Source: Prorocentrum cordatum
Lineage: Eukaryota; Sar; Dinophyceae; Prorocentrales; Prorocentraceae
Length of the DNA stretch: 52,500 nt
Assembly (NCBI GenBank): GCA_963575745.1
Contig: CAUYUJ010017663.1
Coordinates: forward strand, 15,001-67,500
Reading direction: 5' to 3'
The notes under the pieces are model-generated. The model had not been told where the DNA came from. It did not search any database and worked only from the letters and a program-made list of their open reading frames with translations. Below, piece by piece: positions 30,910 through 41,481 of this stretch. How positions within the stretch are numbered: position 1 is the first letter of the stretch; every line of letters starts with the position of its first letter. A program made the position numbers and the translations under genes.

Positions 30910-31540
30910 CAACGCCCAGGGGCGCAGGCAGCGCCTGGGCCCGACGCGGCAGGAGCGCGCACCGCCGACCCCCGGGCGCTAGGGGCGCTCACCCCTCGCC
31001 GGGAGGGGCGGCGCCCGGAAGTGCCCGGGCAGGAGCTCGAGCACTTAACAGGGGATGCGTCGACCCCTATCCCAGGCTCCGTGAGGTTTTCGAGAGGATC
31101 AACAATTTGGGGCCCAACCCTGGGATATACGAGGGGGGGGGCGTCCATCCTCGACAGGGGTGCGTCCGAATAGCTCCCTCGGGATGTATCCAAAGATTCC
31201 TCCCCTTTTCTGAGCACTGGTCCCGGACCTGCTGTTGGCTGTTTTGTTGTTCGGTATCCAGCTCTGTGCAATTGGCTTGTGGCTTGTATTCTATTCTGGT
31301 GCTTCAATACAAAGCTCCTGTCGAGGAGAGAAACAAGGTAGCCAGAATAATGAATACATACATGTACTACCCTACAATCATATTGTGCATAGATGTCGGG
31401 TGCCTACCACACTACCCAACAATGATGCTGACCAACTACCGATTGCCTTCTTTATCAACAGGATAAAAGAAGTGCACCTCAAGATGCAGAAAATCCAGGG
31501 AAAGGTCGAAAAAAAAGCAGGGCGGCAAGTTTTGTAACTG
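30910..31540. other. no recognised gene; 31200-31520 AT-richer
   Basis: A 100-codon plus frame from 31235 begins with a hydrophobic stretch (LLFGIQLCAIGLWLVFY). It has no family resemblance I can see and I do not call it a gene. Confidence 0.35.
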
Positions 31541-31544
31541 TTTT

Positions 31545-31660
31545 CGACACCCTGGGGGCCCTCGCCGGGCCCCAAGACCGTCAAACAACGACTCAGGATG
31601 AGGAACCGGTCCCGGGGAAAGGGTCGGGACTTCCAGGGACGCCGTCCTGAAAAGATCAGG
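31545..31660 (-). repeat. family B dispersed repeat, inverted copy 3
   Basis: The reverse complement contains CCCGGGACCGGTTCCTCATC, CTGAGTCGTTGTTTGACGGT and GCGAGGGCCC, in the order of the other B copies. Confidence 0.65.
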
Positions 31661-31834
31661 ACGTTGCATGTGCATGTCTGGGGTGAGCTTAGCTGCCCCG
31701 GTGCGCAGCACGCAGCACGCAGCGTATCGATACGGAGCTCCACACGCAGACTGAACACGTGCGTTTTTGAGCACGAGCGTCTTGAGCGCGGCACGTGTTG
31801 CGTGTCAACACGTGCGGATCAGAGCAGCCAAGCT

Positions 31835-32000
31835 GCGGAGCGTTTTCTCCTTCGGCGCTTTGGGATTGGGCGAAGGAGGGGGGGAAGGGGGAAGAGAAGG
31901 GGAGGGGGAAAGGGGGGGGGGAAGGGGGGGGAGAAGGGGCGGGGGGGGGGGACGGGGGGGAAAGGGGGGGGGAGAAGGGGGGGGGGAAAGGAGCGACGGC
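31835..32000 (+). repeat. family F repeat, copy 1, with G-rich tail
   Basis: GCGTTTTCTCCTTCGGCGCT, then GGGCGAAGGAGGG, then about 110 bp of G runs. A second copy is at 33685-33835. A third short CGTTTTCTTCTTCGGCGCTT stands at about 32106. Confidence 0.65.
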
Positions 32001-32039
32001 GATGCGGCCGAAGACAGCCGTCCCCGGGCGCACGCTGGG

Positions 32040-32105
32040 ATTTGGTCGGGCATGTCCTCCTACAGGCGGGTTGTGGAGGTGCCCAGCAGGAGCTCGACCA
32101 CGTGA
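32040..32105 (+). mobile_element. family A left end only, A6
   Basis: GGTCGGGCATGTCC then TCCTACAGGCGGG with no recognisable right end. Its left flank (GGGCGCACGCTGGGATT) is the same as that of A7 at 32400, so the two come from a duplication that included the element. Confidence 0.6.
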
Positions 32106-32413
32106 GCGTTTTCTTCTTCGGCGCTTTGACATCAAAATGGCCACGACGACGGCACAAGCAAGAAGGATCAGGATGGCCGCGACGACGGCCACCCTTGCCT
32201 CAGCGTCGGTACACCGTTTTTTTCTTCTGCGTCGTTCACTGACCGCACTGGCGGCGACGGCGACGCGAGCCACGAGGGCCAGCATGGCCACGACGACCGG
32301 CACGGCCTCAGCGTCGAAACGCGACAGAACAGCAAAATGTTCGGCACCGCTCACCGAAAGCCCTGGCGACGGCGACGCGAGCGACGACGACCATCCTCGG
32401 GCGCACACTGGGA

Positions 32414-32568
32414 TTAGGTCGGGCATGTCCTCCTTCAGGCGGGCTTTGAAGGAACAAAAGTATAGCCAAAACATCTCGAAACGAGTCGGAGATAGGAGGA
32501 CAATCGTCCCCTGACGATTTCTTGAATATTCTTTGAAATTTCCTCGTGTGGAGGGTCATGCCCGACTG
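32414..32568 (+). mobile_element. family A element, copy A7
   Basis: Left end TTAGGTCGGGCATGTCC then TCCTTCAGGCGGGCTTTG; right end TTTCCTCGTGTGGAGGGTCA then TGCCCGACT. Its right half is duplicated at 32687-32744. Confidence 0.8.
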
Positions 32569-33655
32569 ATCGCCAGGGCTGCGGATCCGCGGAGCTGGCG
32601 CGGGGGCTCCAGATCCACGGTCTGGGGGGGGGCAGCCCCCCGAAGCCGGGGAGGCCATGGCCGCCCCCGTGGTGTCAACGGAGCGCCCTGACAATTTTTG
32701 GCCCTATGTTTGAATTCTCCTCCTGCAGAGGGACATGTCCGACTGAACGCCAGTACTGCGGATCCGTGGGGCTGGTGCGAGGGCTCCAGATCCACGGCCT
32801 GGGGGGGAGAAGGAGGATGAGGAGGAGGAGGAGGAGGAGGAGGAGGAGGAGGAGGAGGAAGAAGGGAGGAGGTGGAGGAGGGGGAGGAGGAGGAGGAGGG
32901 AGGAGGAGAAGAAGGAAGAGGAGGAGGAGGAGAGGAGGAGGAGGAGGAGAAGAGGAGGAGGAGGAGGAGGAGGGGAGGAGGAGAAGGAGGAGGGAGGATG
33001 AAGGAGGAGGAGGAGGAGGAGGAGGAGGAGAAAAAGGAGGAGGAGGAGGAGGAGGGCTGAGGAGAAGGAAAAAGGTGGAGGGGAGGAGGAGGAGGAGGAG
33101 GAGGAGGAGGAGGAGGAGGAGGTGGAGGAGGAGGAGGAGGAGGAGGGGGAGGAGGAGGGGAAGGAGGAGGAGGAGGAGGAGGAGGAGACGAGGAGGAGGA
33201 GGAGGAGGAGGAGGAGGAGAGGAGGAGGAGGGAGGAGGAGGAGGAGGAGAGAGGAGGAGGATGGAGGAAGAGGAGAAGGGAGGGAGGAGGAGGAGGAAGA
33301 GAAGAAGGAAGAGGAGGAGGAGGCGGGAGGAAGAGGAGGAGGAGGAGGAGGAGGAGGAGGAGGAGGAAGAGGAGGAGGAGGAGGAGGAGGGAAGGAAGAG
33401 GAGGATGAGGGAGGAGGGGAGGAGGAGGAGGAAAAGGAGGAGGAGGAGGGAGAAGAGGAGGAGGGAGGAGGAGGTGGAGGAGGAGGAGGAGGAGGAGGAG
33501 GAGGAGGAGGAGGAGGAGGGGGAGGAGGAGGAGGAGGAGGAGGAGGAGGAGGAGGAGGAGGAGGAGGAGGAGAGGGAGGAGGAGGGGGGGGCGGCCCCCC
33601 GAAAAACCGGAGAGGCCATGGCCGCCCCCGTCGTTGCCAACCGAGCGCGCCGACT
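32510..33655. repeat. tandem duplication, second unit split by a GGA expansion
   Basis: Unit 1 (32510-32686) holds the right half of A7, GGGCTGCGGATCCGCGGAG, GGCTCCAGATCCACGG and GGAGGCCATGGCCGCCCCCG. Unit 2 starts at 32687 with the same blocks (177 bp offset) up to CAGATCCACGGCCTGGGGGG near 32806. After the GGA tract it resumes at GGCGGCCCCCCGAAAAACCG (33590) and GGCCATGGCCGCCCCCG. Unit 1 has only a short G run at the break point. Confidence 0.85.
32808..33583. repeat. 776-bp GGA expansion
   Basis: Nearly pure GGA/GAG triplets. It produces Glu/Gly/Arg frames on plus and Ser/Pro/Leu frames on minus, none of them real. Unit 1 of the surrounding duplication lacks it. Confidence 0.95.
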
Positions 33656-33684
33656 TTCCCCACGGACACGGGGCCCGTCGCTCG

Positions 33685-33835
33685 GGAACGTCTTTTCCTT
33701 CTTCGGCGCTGCGACGCTGGGAGAAGGAGGGGAGGGAAAAGGGGAACGGGGAGGGCGGAGAGGAGAAGGGGGAGAAGGGGGGGAGAAAATGAAAAGAAGG
33801 GAAAAGAGGGGGGGGGAGAAGGGGGGGCGGTCTGG
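33685..33835 (+). repeat. family F repeat, copy 2
   Basis: ACGTCTTTTCCTTCTTCGGC then GCTGGGAGAAGG and a G/A-rich tail, as at 31835. Confidence 0.65.
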
Positions 33836-34100
33836 CTCCGGACCTCTGCTTCATGCGTCTGTCTGCAGCAGTGCGCCCAGCGGGGGAGGCTACACCTGCC
33901 CGAAGCAGGCGCCCAAAGCAGCCAAGATCTAGTCCAAGGGGGAGGGGGCAGAGGGGGGGGGGGCGAGGGCCCGCGCCGATCGGCAAAACAATGAATAAGA
34001 AAACGATCACCTAACCCACGCGCCTCAATCCATGGTTGCGCCTCATTGAATCACGACGGCGACCCCCGTGGCCACAACAACGATGCTAACCACGACGAAT

Positions 34101-34141
<41 letters not shown>

Positions 34142-34402
34142 CCCTCTCGGTGGTTCAAGGAAGGTGTACTGAGGGATGGGGTCCTGAGAACGAGGAGCCC
34201 CAAAAAACGTACATCTACCCCTGGGCCCCCCCTATCCTTAAGACCCCTTGCCTCGGGACCCCGTCTTCGAACTACCGACCCCCCTCATTGGGCCTCAGCA
34301 GCATCGCTGCGGCCCCGCCACGGAGTCAAGGCGGGCGCGCGGATCTTGAGCCGCGGGAGCAGCTGCGGGCCCGGACGAGTTCCCTCCGAGCCCTGGGCCT
34401 CG

Positions 34403-34448
<46 letters not shown>

Positions 34449-34454
34449 TTAACA
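33836..34454. other. no recognised gene; ACG and ATG microsatellites
   Basis: 34096-34142 is an ACG run and 34405-34446 an ATG/GAT run. The rest is mixed GC-rich DNA. 33836-33930 has a plausible but unrecognised open stretch on each strand. Confidence 0.5.
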
Positions 34455-34600
34455 GAGTCGGGGCTCAAGGGGAGGTCGAGCCCTCTGCCTGCGGAGACCG
34501 CGTATGATGCCGCCGTGCGCCACGCGCACGTGCTGGAGCAGCTCAATCTGCCCCGCGCAGCGCGCGATCGGCGGGGCGCACCACCGCCGGCCAAAGATCT
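34455..34600 (+). CDS. possible small exon, unknown protein
   Basis: A T-rich stretch ending TTTTTTAACAG at about 34454 looks like a 3' splice site. The following frame reads SGLKGRSSPLPAETAYDAAV, RHAHVLEQLNLPRAAR, with helix-like composition. No upstream exon or conserved family was found, so this may be chance. Confidence 0.2.
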
Positions 34601-34735
34601 TAACATAAGTCGTCCACAACCGCTGCGTGAGGACAGGCAAGAAGATTACGTACACAAGATGAGAGATGTGTGCACGAGGCGGGTCAGCCCAAAAAACTCA
34701 CTCACTGCACATGTCACGTGCCTCACTCGTCAGCT

Positions 34736-35347
34736 CTACTGTTTCACCAACCATCCAGTCCATTCCTGTAGCTCCTCCATGTATCCAGGCACGCCCCGTA
34801 GATGCCGTGCTTCGAGCTGGCGCGTGACGGTCACGGGGTAGCACTTCTCGCCCACGATGAGCTTGGCCTGGTCCTCCTTCGCCGTCGTGGTGATCCTGCA
34901 TGCCCTGATGAGCTGCGCCGCCTCCTCGACCTTCTCGCAGCTGTTGAAGTCCTCCACCGTCTTCTTGAGATGCGCCACGTTGGCGCTTCCGACCTCGTGT
35001 ATCTCTGCCAGGCCGACCAGGAGCACGCCGAACATCAGAGTATGGAGAGGCCCCAGTAGTGGCATGTCTGGGCTCTTCTTCCGCACCTGCTTGAGTAGCG
35101 GGGGGAGCGGCTCGCAGAATCCCTTGTCCTGAACCTGAATGCCCATGTGCTTTTTCTTCTCGCCCTGGTTGAGGCTCTTGCCCCCTCGCTTCGTCCTTGG
35201 CGGGGCAGCTGCTGGACCTGTGGGCCCGCGCTTGCCGTCGTTGCCAATACTCCCAGACGCTGGCGAGGATGCACCCGTCGCTTCGGTGAGGTGGCCCCTC
35301 GATTCGGCCCGATGGTTGGTGGGCTTTTGTTCCACTACCTCCACCAT
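34736..35347 (-). CDS. hypothetical protein, 203 codons, unrecognised
   Basis: The minus-strand frame from ATG at 35347 to TAG at 34736-34738. A Lys/Pro-rich segment (residues about 45-75) is followed by GIQVQDKGFCEPLPPLLKQ, a hydrophobic helix LHTLMFGVLLVGLAEI (about 110-125), KKTVEDFNSCEKVEEAAQL, and a C-terminal part VTVTRQLEARHLRGVP..LQEWTGWLVKQ. Composition is balanced and protein-like, clearly unlike shadow ORFs. The family is unknown to me. The first ten or so codons (MVEVVEQKP) lie within the TIR of an E-family element (35320-35435). The true start may therefore be a splice acceptor downstream, for example before RGHLTEATG near 35302. No neighbouring partner gene is evident. Confidence 0.5.
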   Translation of the reverse strand: MVEVVEQKPTNHRAESRGHLTEATGASSPASGSIGNDGKRGPTGPAAAPPRTKRGGKSLNQGEKKKHMGIQVQDKGFCEPLPPLLKQVRKKSPDMPLLGPLHTLMFGVLLVGLAEIHEVGSANVAHLKKTVEDFNSCEKVEEAAQLIRACRITTTAKEDQAKLIVGEKCYPVTVTRQLEARHLRGVPGYMEELQEWTGWLVKQ

Positions 35348-35435
35348 AAGTAGGAGGGGGAGGGCGTCCTCCTGCTCATTCTGTTCCTCCTTCTCCCCCC
35401 CTCTTACTTATGGTGGCGGTGGTGAAAACAGGCCC
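35320..35435. mobile_element. family E TIR element, copy 1 (116 bp)
   Basis: TGGGC..TTCCACTACCTCCACCATAAG at the left is the inverse of CTTATGGTGGCGGTGG..GAAAACAGGCCCA at the right, with a short CTC-rich loop. Copies 2 and 3 are at 42054-42203 and 51677-52277, with longer CTC loops. Confidence 0.8.
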
Positions 35436-35439
35436 ATCA

Positions 35440-36454
35440 ATGATACCAGCACATCCACATCGTTGCCCTCCTCTTTCTCACACTTATCCTCCTCGTGACT
35501 GCTGCACCCCACCCCTCTTGGGAGCGCAAGATCGCCCTGGGTAGCAAAGACGCCGACCGTCTGGTAGAGCACGATTCAGCCTTGCACCCTACAGTGCCTC
35601 GTCTGAGCTCGAAGAGCTCGATTAGGCCGTTGGCACTGTGCGTAAGTTGGTGTCAATGTTCGCCGCTGTCCTCTCTGGTTTCACGAAGCCGAGTTGCTCT
35701 CGGGACCCCGCGGGACCGCGTGCGAAGACCCCGCGTGCTGCCAGGGCACGACTGGATTATCCTGGACTGGGACGATCCCTCGGCTGAAACGGTTCCCAAG
35801 CGCACTCGACGTTTCAAGGCTGCTTACGGAAAAAAACGACCCGTGCTCGGATGCAAGGGCCTTTCTACCGCCCTCAAGCATGTGCACGGTGCGGAGAGCG
35901 AGCGTGGCCACCTCCTGTGTGCGACGGGGCTCCAAGAGGCTGACTGCATGCCCCTCGCGTTTTGCTCCAAGCGCGGAGCCCATATGAGCCGGCGGTGTGT
36001 CAAGCATGCCAAATCGCGCACTGGCCACCCAGGACCGAATGGCAACTCTGCGCTCCACCGGATTCGCCAAGGACGCCACCCTCACTACGGCAGTGAAGCG
36101 ACCGTCGCCTCTGGCACCACCCGTCGTGCCACTGCTGGGCCAGTGCTCCGCGAGGCAGCGCTGCCGCCAGCACCCTCGGCCTCCTCCTCTGCGCGCCTGA
36201 TCCCCACGGCAGGTTAGTTGGCGCCCGCGGCCCGAGTGCGAGCTCGGGAGGAGGCATCGGCTGCAGCTCGCCAGGATTGAGTGATTGCGTTGCATTCTGG
36301 CCCGGGGGTCCCCAGGAACAAAAAAATCCCCCATCCGCCTCCAGGCTAGTTCTCTTGAAAGCGCGCCCCCTCGCACCCCTGTAGCCTCGACGCGCTGCCG
36401 CGTGCGTGGCATGCCCGGCCCAGTGCGGCCCTCCTCCTCTCGGGCGCTCGCTAT
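35440..36454. other. no recognised gene
   Basis: Long open frames overlap on both strands (35495-36217 plus, 35681-36541 minus). The composition is mixed and I see no motif that would decide between them. Confidence 0.4.
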
Positions 36455-36835
36455 AGAGTTGGCGGCGCGCACAAAAGGGGAAAGGGTGAGGGGGAGGGCT
36501 TCGTGAGAAGGAGACTGCTTCGTAGTAGGTGCGGGTCTCACATCTACAGATAAGGCCCGCGCGTTCTAAGAAGAAGGGGTGCTTCTAAGAAGGCATCCAC
36601 TTCCTCCTCTTGCCGCTCCTCCTGCTCCTCCTCCTCCTCCTGCTCCTCCTGCTCCTCCTGCTCCTCCTGCTCCTTCTCCTCCTCCTCTTGTTGCTCCTCC
36701 TCCTCCTCCTCCCTTCCTCCTGCTGCTCCTCCTCCTCCTCATCCTCCTGCTCCTCCTCCTCCCCCTCCCCCTCCTCCTGCTCCTCCTCCTCCTCCTCCTC
36801 CTCCTCCTCCCACTTTGCGCGTGGCTGACATCAAC
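36455..36835. mobile_element. family C TIR element, copy 3, with CTC expansion
   Basis: Left end GTTGGCGGCGCGCACAAAAG, inner arms AAGGCCCGCGCGTTCTAAGA, right end TTGCGCGTGGCTGAC. About 210 bp of CTC/TGC triplets (36599-36812) stand where the other two copies have only about 30 bp. Confidence 0.8.
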
Positions 36836-36977
36836 GGGAGGGGCATCCACAGTGGCGAAGCAGTGCGCAACTTCTCTCCAGCCAGCACCTCTGCTGGGCC
36901 GGCGGCGGCAGCTCAGGGTCCCCCTTGGAGCTCCCTCGTGGCCACGCTCCTGCCATCTTCGACCCCCGCCTCTACCC

Positions 36978-37136
36978 TTAGGTCGGGCGTGTCCCCCTAC
37001 AGGCGGATTCTGGACGAAAGATGAGAAGTAGTCAACACATGCTCAAACATTGACCAAAATAGCCAGACAAGCGTTCCCATTCTATTTTCTTACCATCTTT
37101 GACCATTCCTCTTGTAGCGAGACAGGCACGACTTAA
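36978..37136 (+). mobile_element. family A element, copy A8
   Basis: Left end TTAGGTCGGGCGTGTCC then CCTACAGGCGGATTCTGG; right end TTCCTCTTGTAGCGAGACAG then GCACGACTTAA. The interior has TAGTCAACA and TTTGACCATT phrases. No clear target duplication. Confidence 0.85.
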
Positions 37137-37407
37137 GGGTTGCACCCCTGCCCCGCCTGCCCCCTGCCCCCGCCCCCTGCCCCCCGCCCCGCCCCACGAT
37201 GACGGGGGGCGGAGGGGGGATTTCCTATTTTGGGGTTCGCAAGACGCTTCCCTCGCTACCGCCACGTCTCCTCCCATCCACCCACAGCATGCACTGATCA
37301 AGAAGAGGCACGATCTGTGCCAGAGCTGGCCGCACACCCACCTCCTACGAGGTCGTCGTTGCATATTCCCCCTCCCTCCTTGCGCCTTCCTTCGGCCCTC
37401 CTGGACC

Positions 37408-37600
37408 TCGGGCCGGGCGAAAGGGGGGATAGCAAAGGGGGGGGTTGAGAATCAGCTTGCCTGGCTGATTTTCCCGGCGCCTCCCGGCGCCAGAAGCGGC
37501 CATGCATTGAGGAATGGGCCCCTCGGCGAGGCCGAAACCAGCTGCGCGCAGGAGATTTCGTAACCCCACATTTCCCTATCCCCCCTTTCGTTCGGCCCGA
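37408..37600. mobile_element. family K TIR element, copy 2
   Basis: Begins TCGGGCCGGGCGAAAGGGGG and ends CCCTTTCGTTCGGCCCGA. About 85 percent similar by eye to 14528-14722, including GGGCCCCTCGGCGAGGCCGA and GAAACCAGCTGCGCGCAG. Flanks do not show a clear duplication. Confidence 0.85.
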
Positions 37601-37604
37601 GCCT

Positions 37605-39240
37605 CCACTCCTGACCCACACCGTTTCCTTATCCTCCACTTCGCACCCCCCACCCCCCACCGCCCCCCGTCCTCTTCCACGACCACATACCCTCCCCACC
37701 CTAATTACCTCGCCATACCCTTGCCGGTCATCCTCATGATGTCCCCTCCCCCTCCCTTTCCCGTTCACTCCCAGGCCCATGATCATCCCCGCGCTGTCTC
37801 CAGAGCTCTCTGAAGGCCACCGCGGCCCACGATGGGCCCTTGGATGCCTGATTCTGTTTTTTTGGACAGGAAGCGGACACTGACTACATAATCCGCTGCC
37901 CCTTGCCGGGGGCAATCATAGCACCCAGCGACGAGCCTCTGCAACTACCGCGCACCGCAGCGGCAATGACAAATGTTGCCCGACCGCTCTAACGTCACCA
38001 CATACGGGAAAGGGGAGGGGGAGGGACGAGACGGAAAATCAGAACTACGAGCGTGCAGAACTGCCACTACGGAAGGTCCAACACCCGCTGGCAACGCAGC
38101 AACTCCTCCGAGCCGCACGACATTACTCGTGCATCCGACATTCGCGGCAGGACCCCCTAGTACTCCAAAGGCCCAGGCACAATGCAGAGCGCCTCATCTG
38201 TCGGGGCGGGCCAGCCAGAAGAACACGCTGAACTCACAGCACGCGCAAGGGAGAGCGGGAAGGAGGAGGAAGAGGAAGGAGGAACGGAGGAAGAGAAAGG
38301 CGACAAGGGCTGCGAACATTTGCCGAACATGCAATCCCCCACTCGCAACCGAGACATGCTAAGAGGCGGCGAGCCTACCGAGAACCTCCGCCAGCGATTG
38401 GCCGCCCAACCCGGGGGTTGACACTAGCATCGAGCCCCAGGAGGACCTCGAAGATGCCAGACCAACAAACAAACATGAAACGCTAAGAATACCAAGGCAC
38501 AAAATGAAAACTGATGGAAACCGCCACTGCAAACAGTCGGCCGCAGGAACGCGACAGCATCAAGGGATGCGCGGCATGACCGAAGGCGGCCCAAACAGGG
38601 CAACGCTGAAAACACTCACACCACTAACCCAGGGCAGAGTGTTTCCGGGAAGGTCCGCGGACAACGGCAGCGCCCTGGCACAGCGCGGCTTCGGCCCGGT
38701 CCCGTGCGCTCGCCACTGCAGGGCAGGACTCGTTCCACCTCCTGCAGTACACCGGCACCCTGTCGGTCGTTACAGGCGGCATGATCCTGGCATGTCCTGG
38801 CTGCCGCGCCTTAGTCACTGCGGCTCCCGTACCCTGGACCCGTGGCACCCTGGACGACCACGGCCTGGGCCACTCGCTTCTGCTACATGTTCGATGGCAC
38901 AACGTTGCACTTCGGCTCAGCGATGCTCTCCAACCTCTCCGGTCTCTGACGCCGCTTGGGTACAAGGCGCGTCAGCTCTCGCTGCCAACTCGAGGCTGGT
39001 GTACATGATGCGCCGTGGACGGCAACACCAACCACAGCATGTTGCTTCTGCCGGTGCTTCGCCACCGGGTTCCTGTACCAGGCGTTCCTTTGCAACCACG
39101 TCGTTTTGGGCACCGCCTGATCCCGAGGCTTTGCCTCCTCCCGGCCTCGCCGTGAGGCTGCGCTCATTCCCTTCCCCCCATTTTGTTAATTCAAACTTCG
39201 CGCGGCCCGCTTAGCTTCGACCGGACGAGGTGCGCTCGAC
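37605..39240. other. no recognised gene; overlapping frames on both strands
   Basis: 37605-37760 is C-rich. 38700-39010 has a plus-strand stretch (HLLQYTGTLSVVTGGMILAC) that looks somewhat protein-like but breaks off. Other frames are equally open. I could not identify a product. Confidence 0.4.
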
Positions 39241-39523
39241 CCGCGGATCAAAAAAGTGTTTCCGGAGAGGCTCGCGCAAACAATCGCGCCGCAGCAAAGC
39301 CAACTCCCCCGAACAGGAACATCAAAGCCCACAACCCCTCAGTAGCGCAGAGCCAGCCATCGCCCATCACCAAGCAGCGGGCCAGCCCCTCCTGCTGCTT
39401 GGACTTTTCCTTCGGCGGGCACACGGCGGGGAACGAGGAACGCAACGACGCCAACGCTGCAGCATGCGCAGCACCGTGCCGCACCAGCAAGCGGTCTCGC
39501 CTGGTCGCGCACCGCTCCTGGAG

Positions 39524-39880
39524 TCAAGGTGCCGCGGCCTTCAAGCGCTCTGCGATGCGCTCGTGTGCGACGGCCTCCGCGTCCCAGCAGCGAATCTGGG
39601 CGAGAAACTGCGTGCATTCAAGGCTGAACTTTCCCTGGCTATCGCTGGGGGTTTCGATGTCGACGGCATCTACCACTTTCGCCTTGCTGTCGCCTTTCAC
39701 TGCCGGCGCGATGCCTGTCTCCATAGCTGACGCCGGCTTCGGTTCGACACCCTTTCTCGCGCGCCGGCTCGAGGACTGTCTGCGCCTCTGGCTCGATGAG
39801 CGCAACGATGTCTTGCAAGATGTTGGACATTGGTACTAGCTCGATGACAAGCTCGTTCTCGGGCTCGCCGTGCAACAGGC
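39524..39880 (-). pseudogene. coding fragment with a frameshift, unknown protein
   Basis: Minus strand: one frame reads HGEPENELVIELVPMSNILQ, DIVALIEPEAQTVLEPAREK and is then lost near 39750. The neighbouring frame takes over with GVEPKPASAMETGIAPAVK, VVDAVDIETPSDSQGKFSLE, CTQFLAQIRCWDAEAVAHER, IAERLKAAAP and a stop at 39524-39526. Both halves have acidic, balanced composition unlike nearby noise. The plausible start is the ATG of MSNILQD near 39816. An intron is possible but no GT-AG pair fits so short a switch. Sequencing error is an alternative. Confidence 0.4.
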
Positions 39881-39954
39881 GTTAGCAGAAACCTGGGACT
39901 TGAGCGGAACAGGCCCCTGATCCCTAATCCCTTCCCGGCAATGGAGGCGGGCGT

Positions 39955-40490
39955 CGGCGCCGACGACGTCGACGACGAGAGAGGTGCCAACGCCGGAGAC
40001 CACAACGCCGAAGACGATGCGAACAACGGCACCAACGATGACGACGTTCAAGAACACGCGGGAAACTGCGACGAACACGCCGACACCAACGAAAACGACG
40101 ACGAACACGATGACAACGAAGACGACGAACAAGGCGACGACGGCGAAGACGACGACGACGACGGCGGCGACGACGACCACAACGACTTTGTCAATGATGA
40201 TGTTGGCGACGGCGACGACGACGGCGTCGACGACGACGACGACGTTGACGATGATGTTGGCGACGACGGCGACAGCAGCGACGACGACGGCGACGTTGAC
40301 GGTGATGTTTGCGACGTCGACGACGACGTCGACGACGACGACGTTGACGATGACGTTGGCGACGGCGATGACGACGACAGCGGCGGCGACGACGACGACG
40401 TTGACGATGATGTTGGCGACGGCGACGGCGACGGCGACGGTGACGACGACGACGTTGACGATGTTGTTGGCGACGACGACGCAAACCACG
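39955..40490. repeat. ACG/GAC triplet tract
   Basis: About 535 bp of GAC/GAT/AAC-type triplets with GTTGACGATGATGTTGGCGA recurring in variants about every 60-90 bp. A poly-Asp frame on plus and a poly-Val frame on minus are artefacts. Confidence 0.9.
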
Positions 40491-40722
40491 GCTTTGGCGC
40501 GCGGGCGGCGGCTGGGCGTTCCTTCGGGCTGCATCCGGGGGGAGCCGGGGTTTCCTCCTCGACCTGGGCGAGCGACGGGTTGCCCTCCCCGCCCCGCGGG
40601 GCAGCAGCGTGGCTGGAGCAGAGAGGGAGGGTCCACAGCACCACCACCGTCTCAAAGAGCCGCGGGTGGGGTCTTCGTGGCAAGAGAAGAGGTTTCTCCT
40701 TTTGGGAGCTCGTTCATATCTA

Positions 40723-40756
40723 TGTATATATATATATAGATATACAAAGGTATATC

Positions 40757-40793
<37 letters not shown>

Positions 40794-40800
40794 ATATGTA
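40723..40800. repeat. (TA)n-rich microsatellite
   Basis: TATATA runs with GTATATATG variants, a sharp AT island in GC-rich DNA. Confidence 0.95.
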
Positions 40801-40809
40801 TGCATCGCC

Positions 40810-41470
40810 TTGGATTGGTAGACTCTGGTGGTCTCCAGCGGCTTGTACTGTTATTCGCGGCCTTCAGTGGACTTCGGTCGCCCTTTCAGAACCTTCAGCT
40901 ACCTTCAGCTGCCCTTTGCAGCCACTGCTGTCCTGCAGCGGCCTTTCGTAGCCTCCACAACAGCGCAAGCCAATCCATTATGCACGTTTAAATGAGAAAG
41001 GTATATGCGCATGTTTGGCGTCGCGGCCGAGCGAGCAGCGGCGCGGCGTAGGTCAAGTCAGGCGAGCGCGCGGCCCAGCTCACGCGGCGTGGACAAGCTA
41101 GATCCACCGATAGGGGATCGACAGCAACCCTCTCGGGGGGCAACCGCTAAGGAACTTGGATGACCCAAATGGGGGTCCAGCTGAAACGGGGTGGCGCAAC
41201 AGATTTGGGGCAATTGTGTTGCAAATGCACTGAGCCGGAGAATAGTATCGCATTGTACTGCAACTGACGTATTGCACGCGGAGCCCAGCGACACCTTTGC
41301 GCCCCCGAACGTACTGCACGCCCCAAGTCTACTGCAGCCCCACGAATCGCTTGCACCAGATCTATTGCACCATACCCCCTTGGCGCCGGACCCCCTTTTC
41401 GTGGGAAAGGACGGAGGAAGAGGGGGGCAAAAGGGGGAAAAGGAATGTGGACATCGAACTATCCGCATCC
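40810..41470. other. degenerate short repeats, no gene
   Basis: 40815-40960 is built of CCTTCAGNGGNCTTCGG-like units. 41210-41375 has repeated TACTGCA/TTGCACC phrases. The Cys-rich minus frame here follows from those repeats. Confidence 0.5.
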
Positions 41471-41481
41471 ATCTTGGCCTA

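Noticed and set aside
31235-31537. 100-codon ORF with a hydrophobic N-terminus
   Set aside because: No family resemblance, no splice signals and no support on either side; short AT-richer DNA can give this by chance.
35495-36541. Overlapping 240-codon (+) and 286-codon (-) ORFs
   Set aside because: GC-rich sequence leaves both strands open and neither has a recognisable motif or repeat of protein character.
38504-39214. 236-codon plus-strand ORF and competing minus ORFs
   Set aside because: All frames are similarly open; the most protein-like stretch is short and changes frame. No product could be named.
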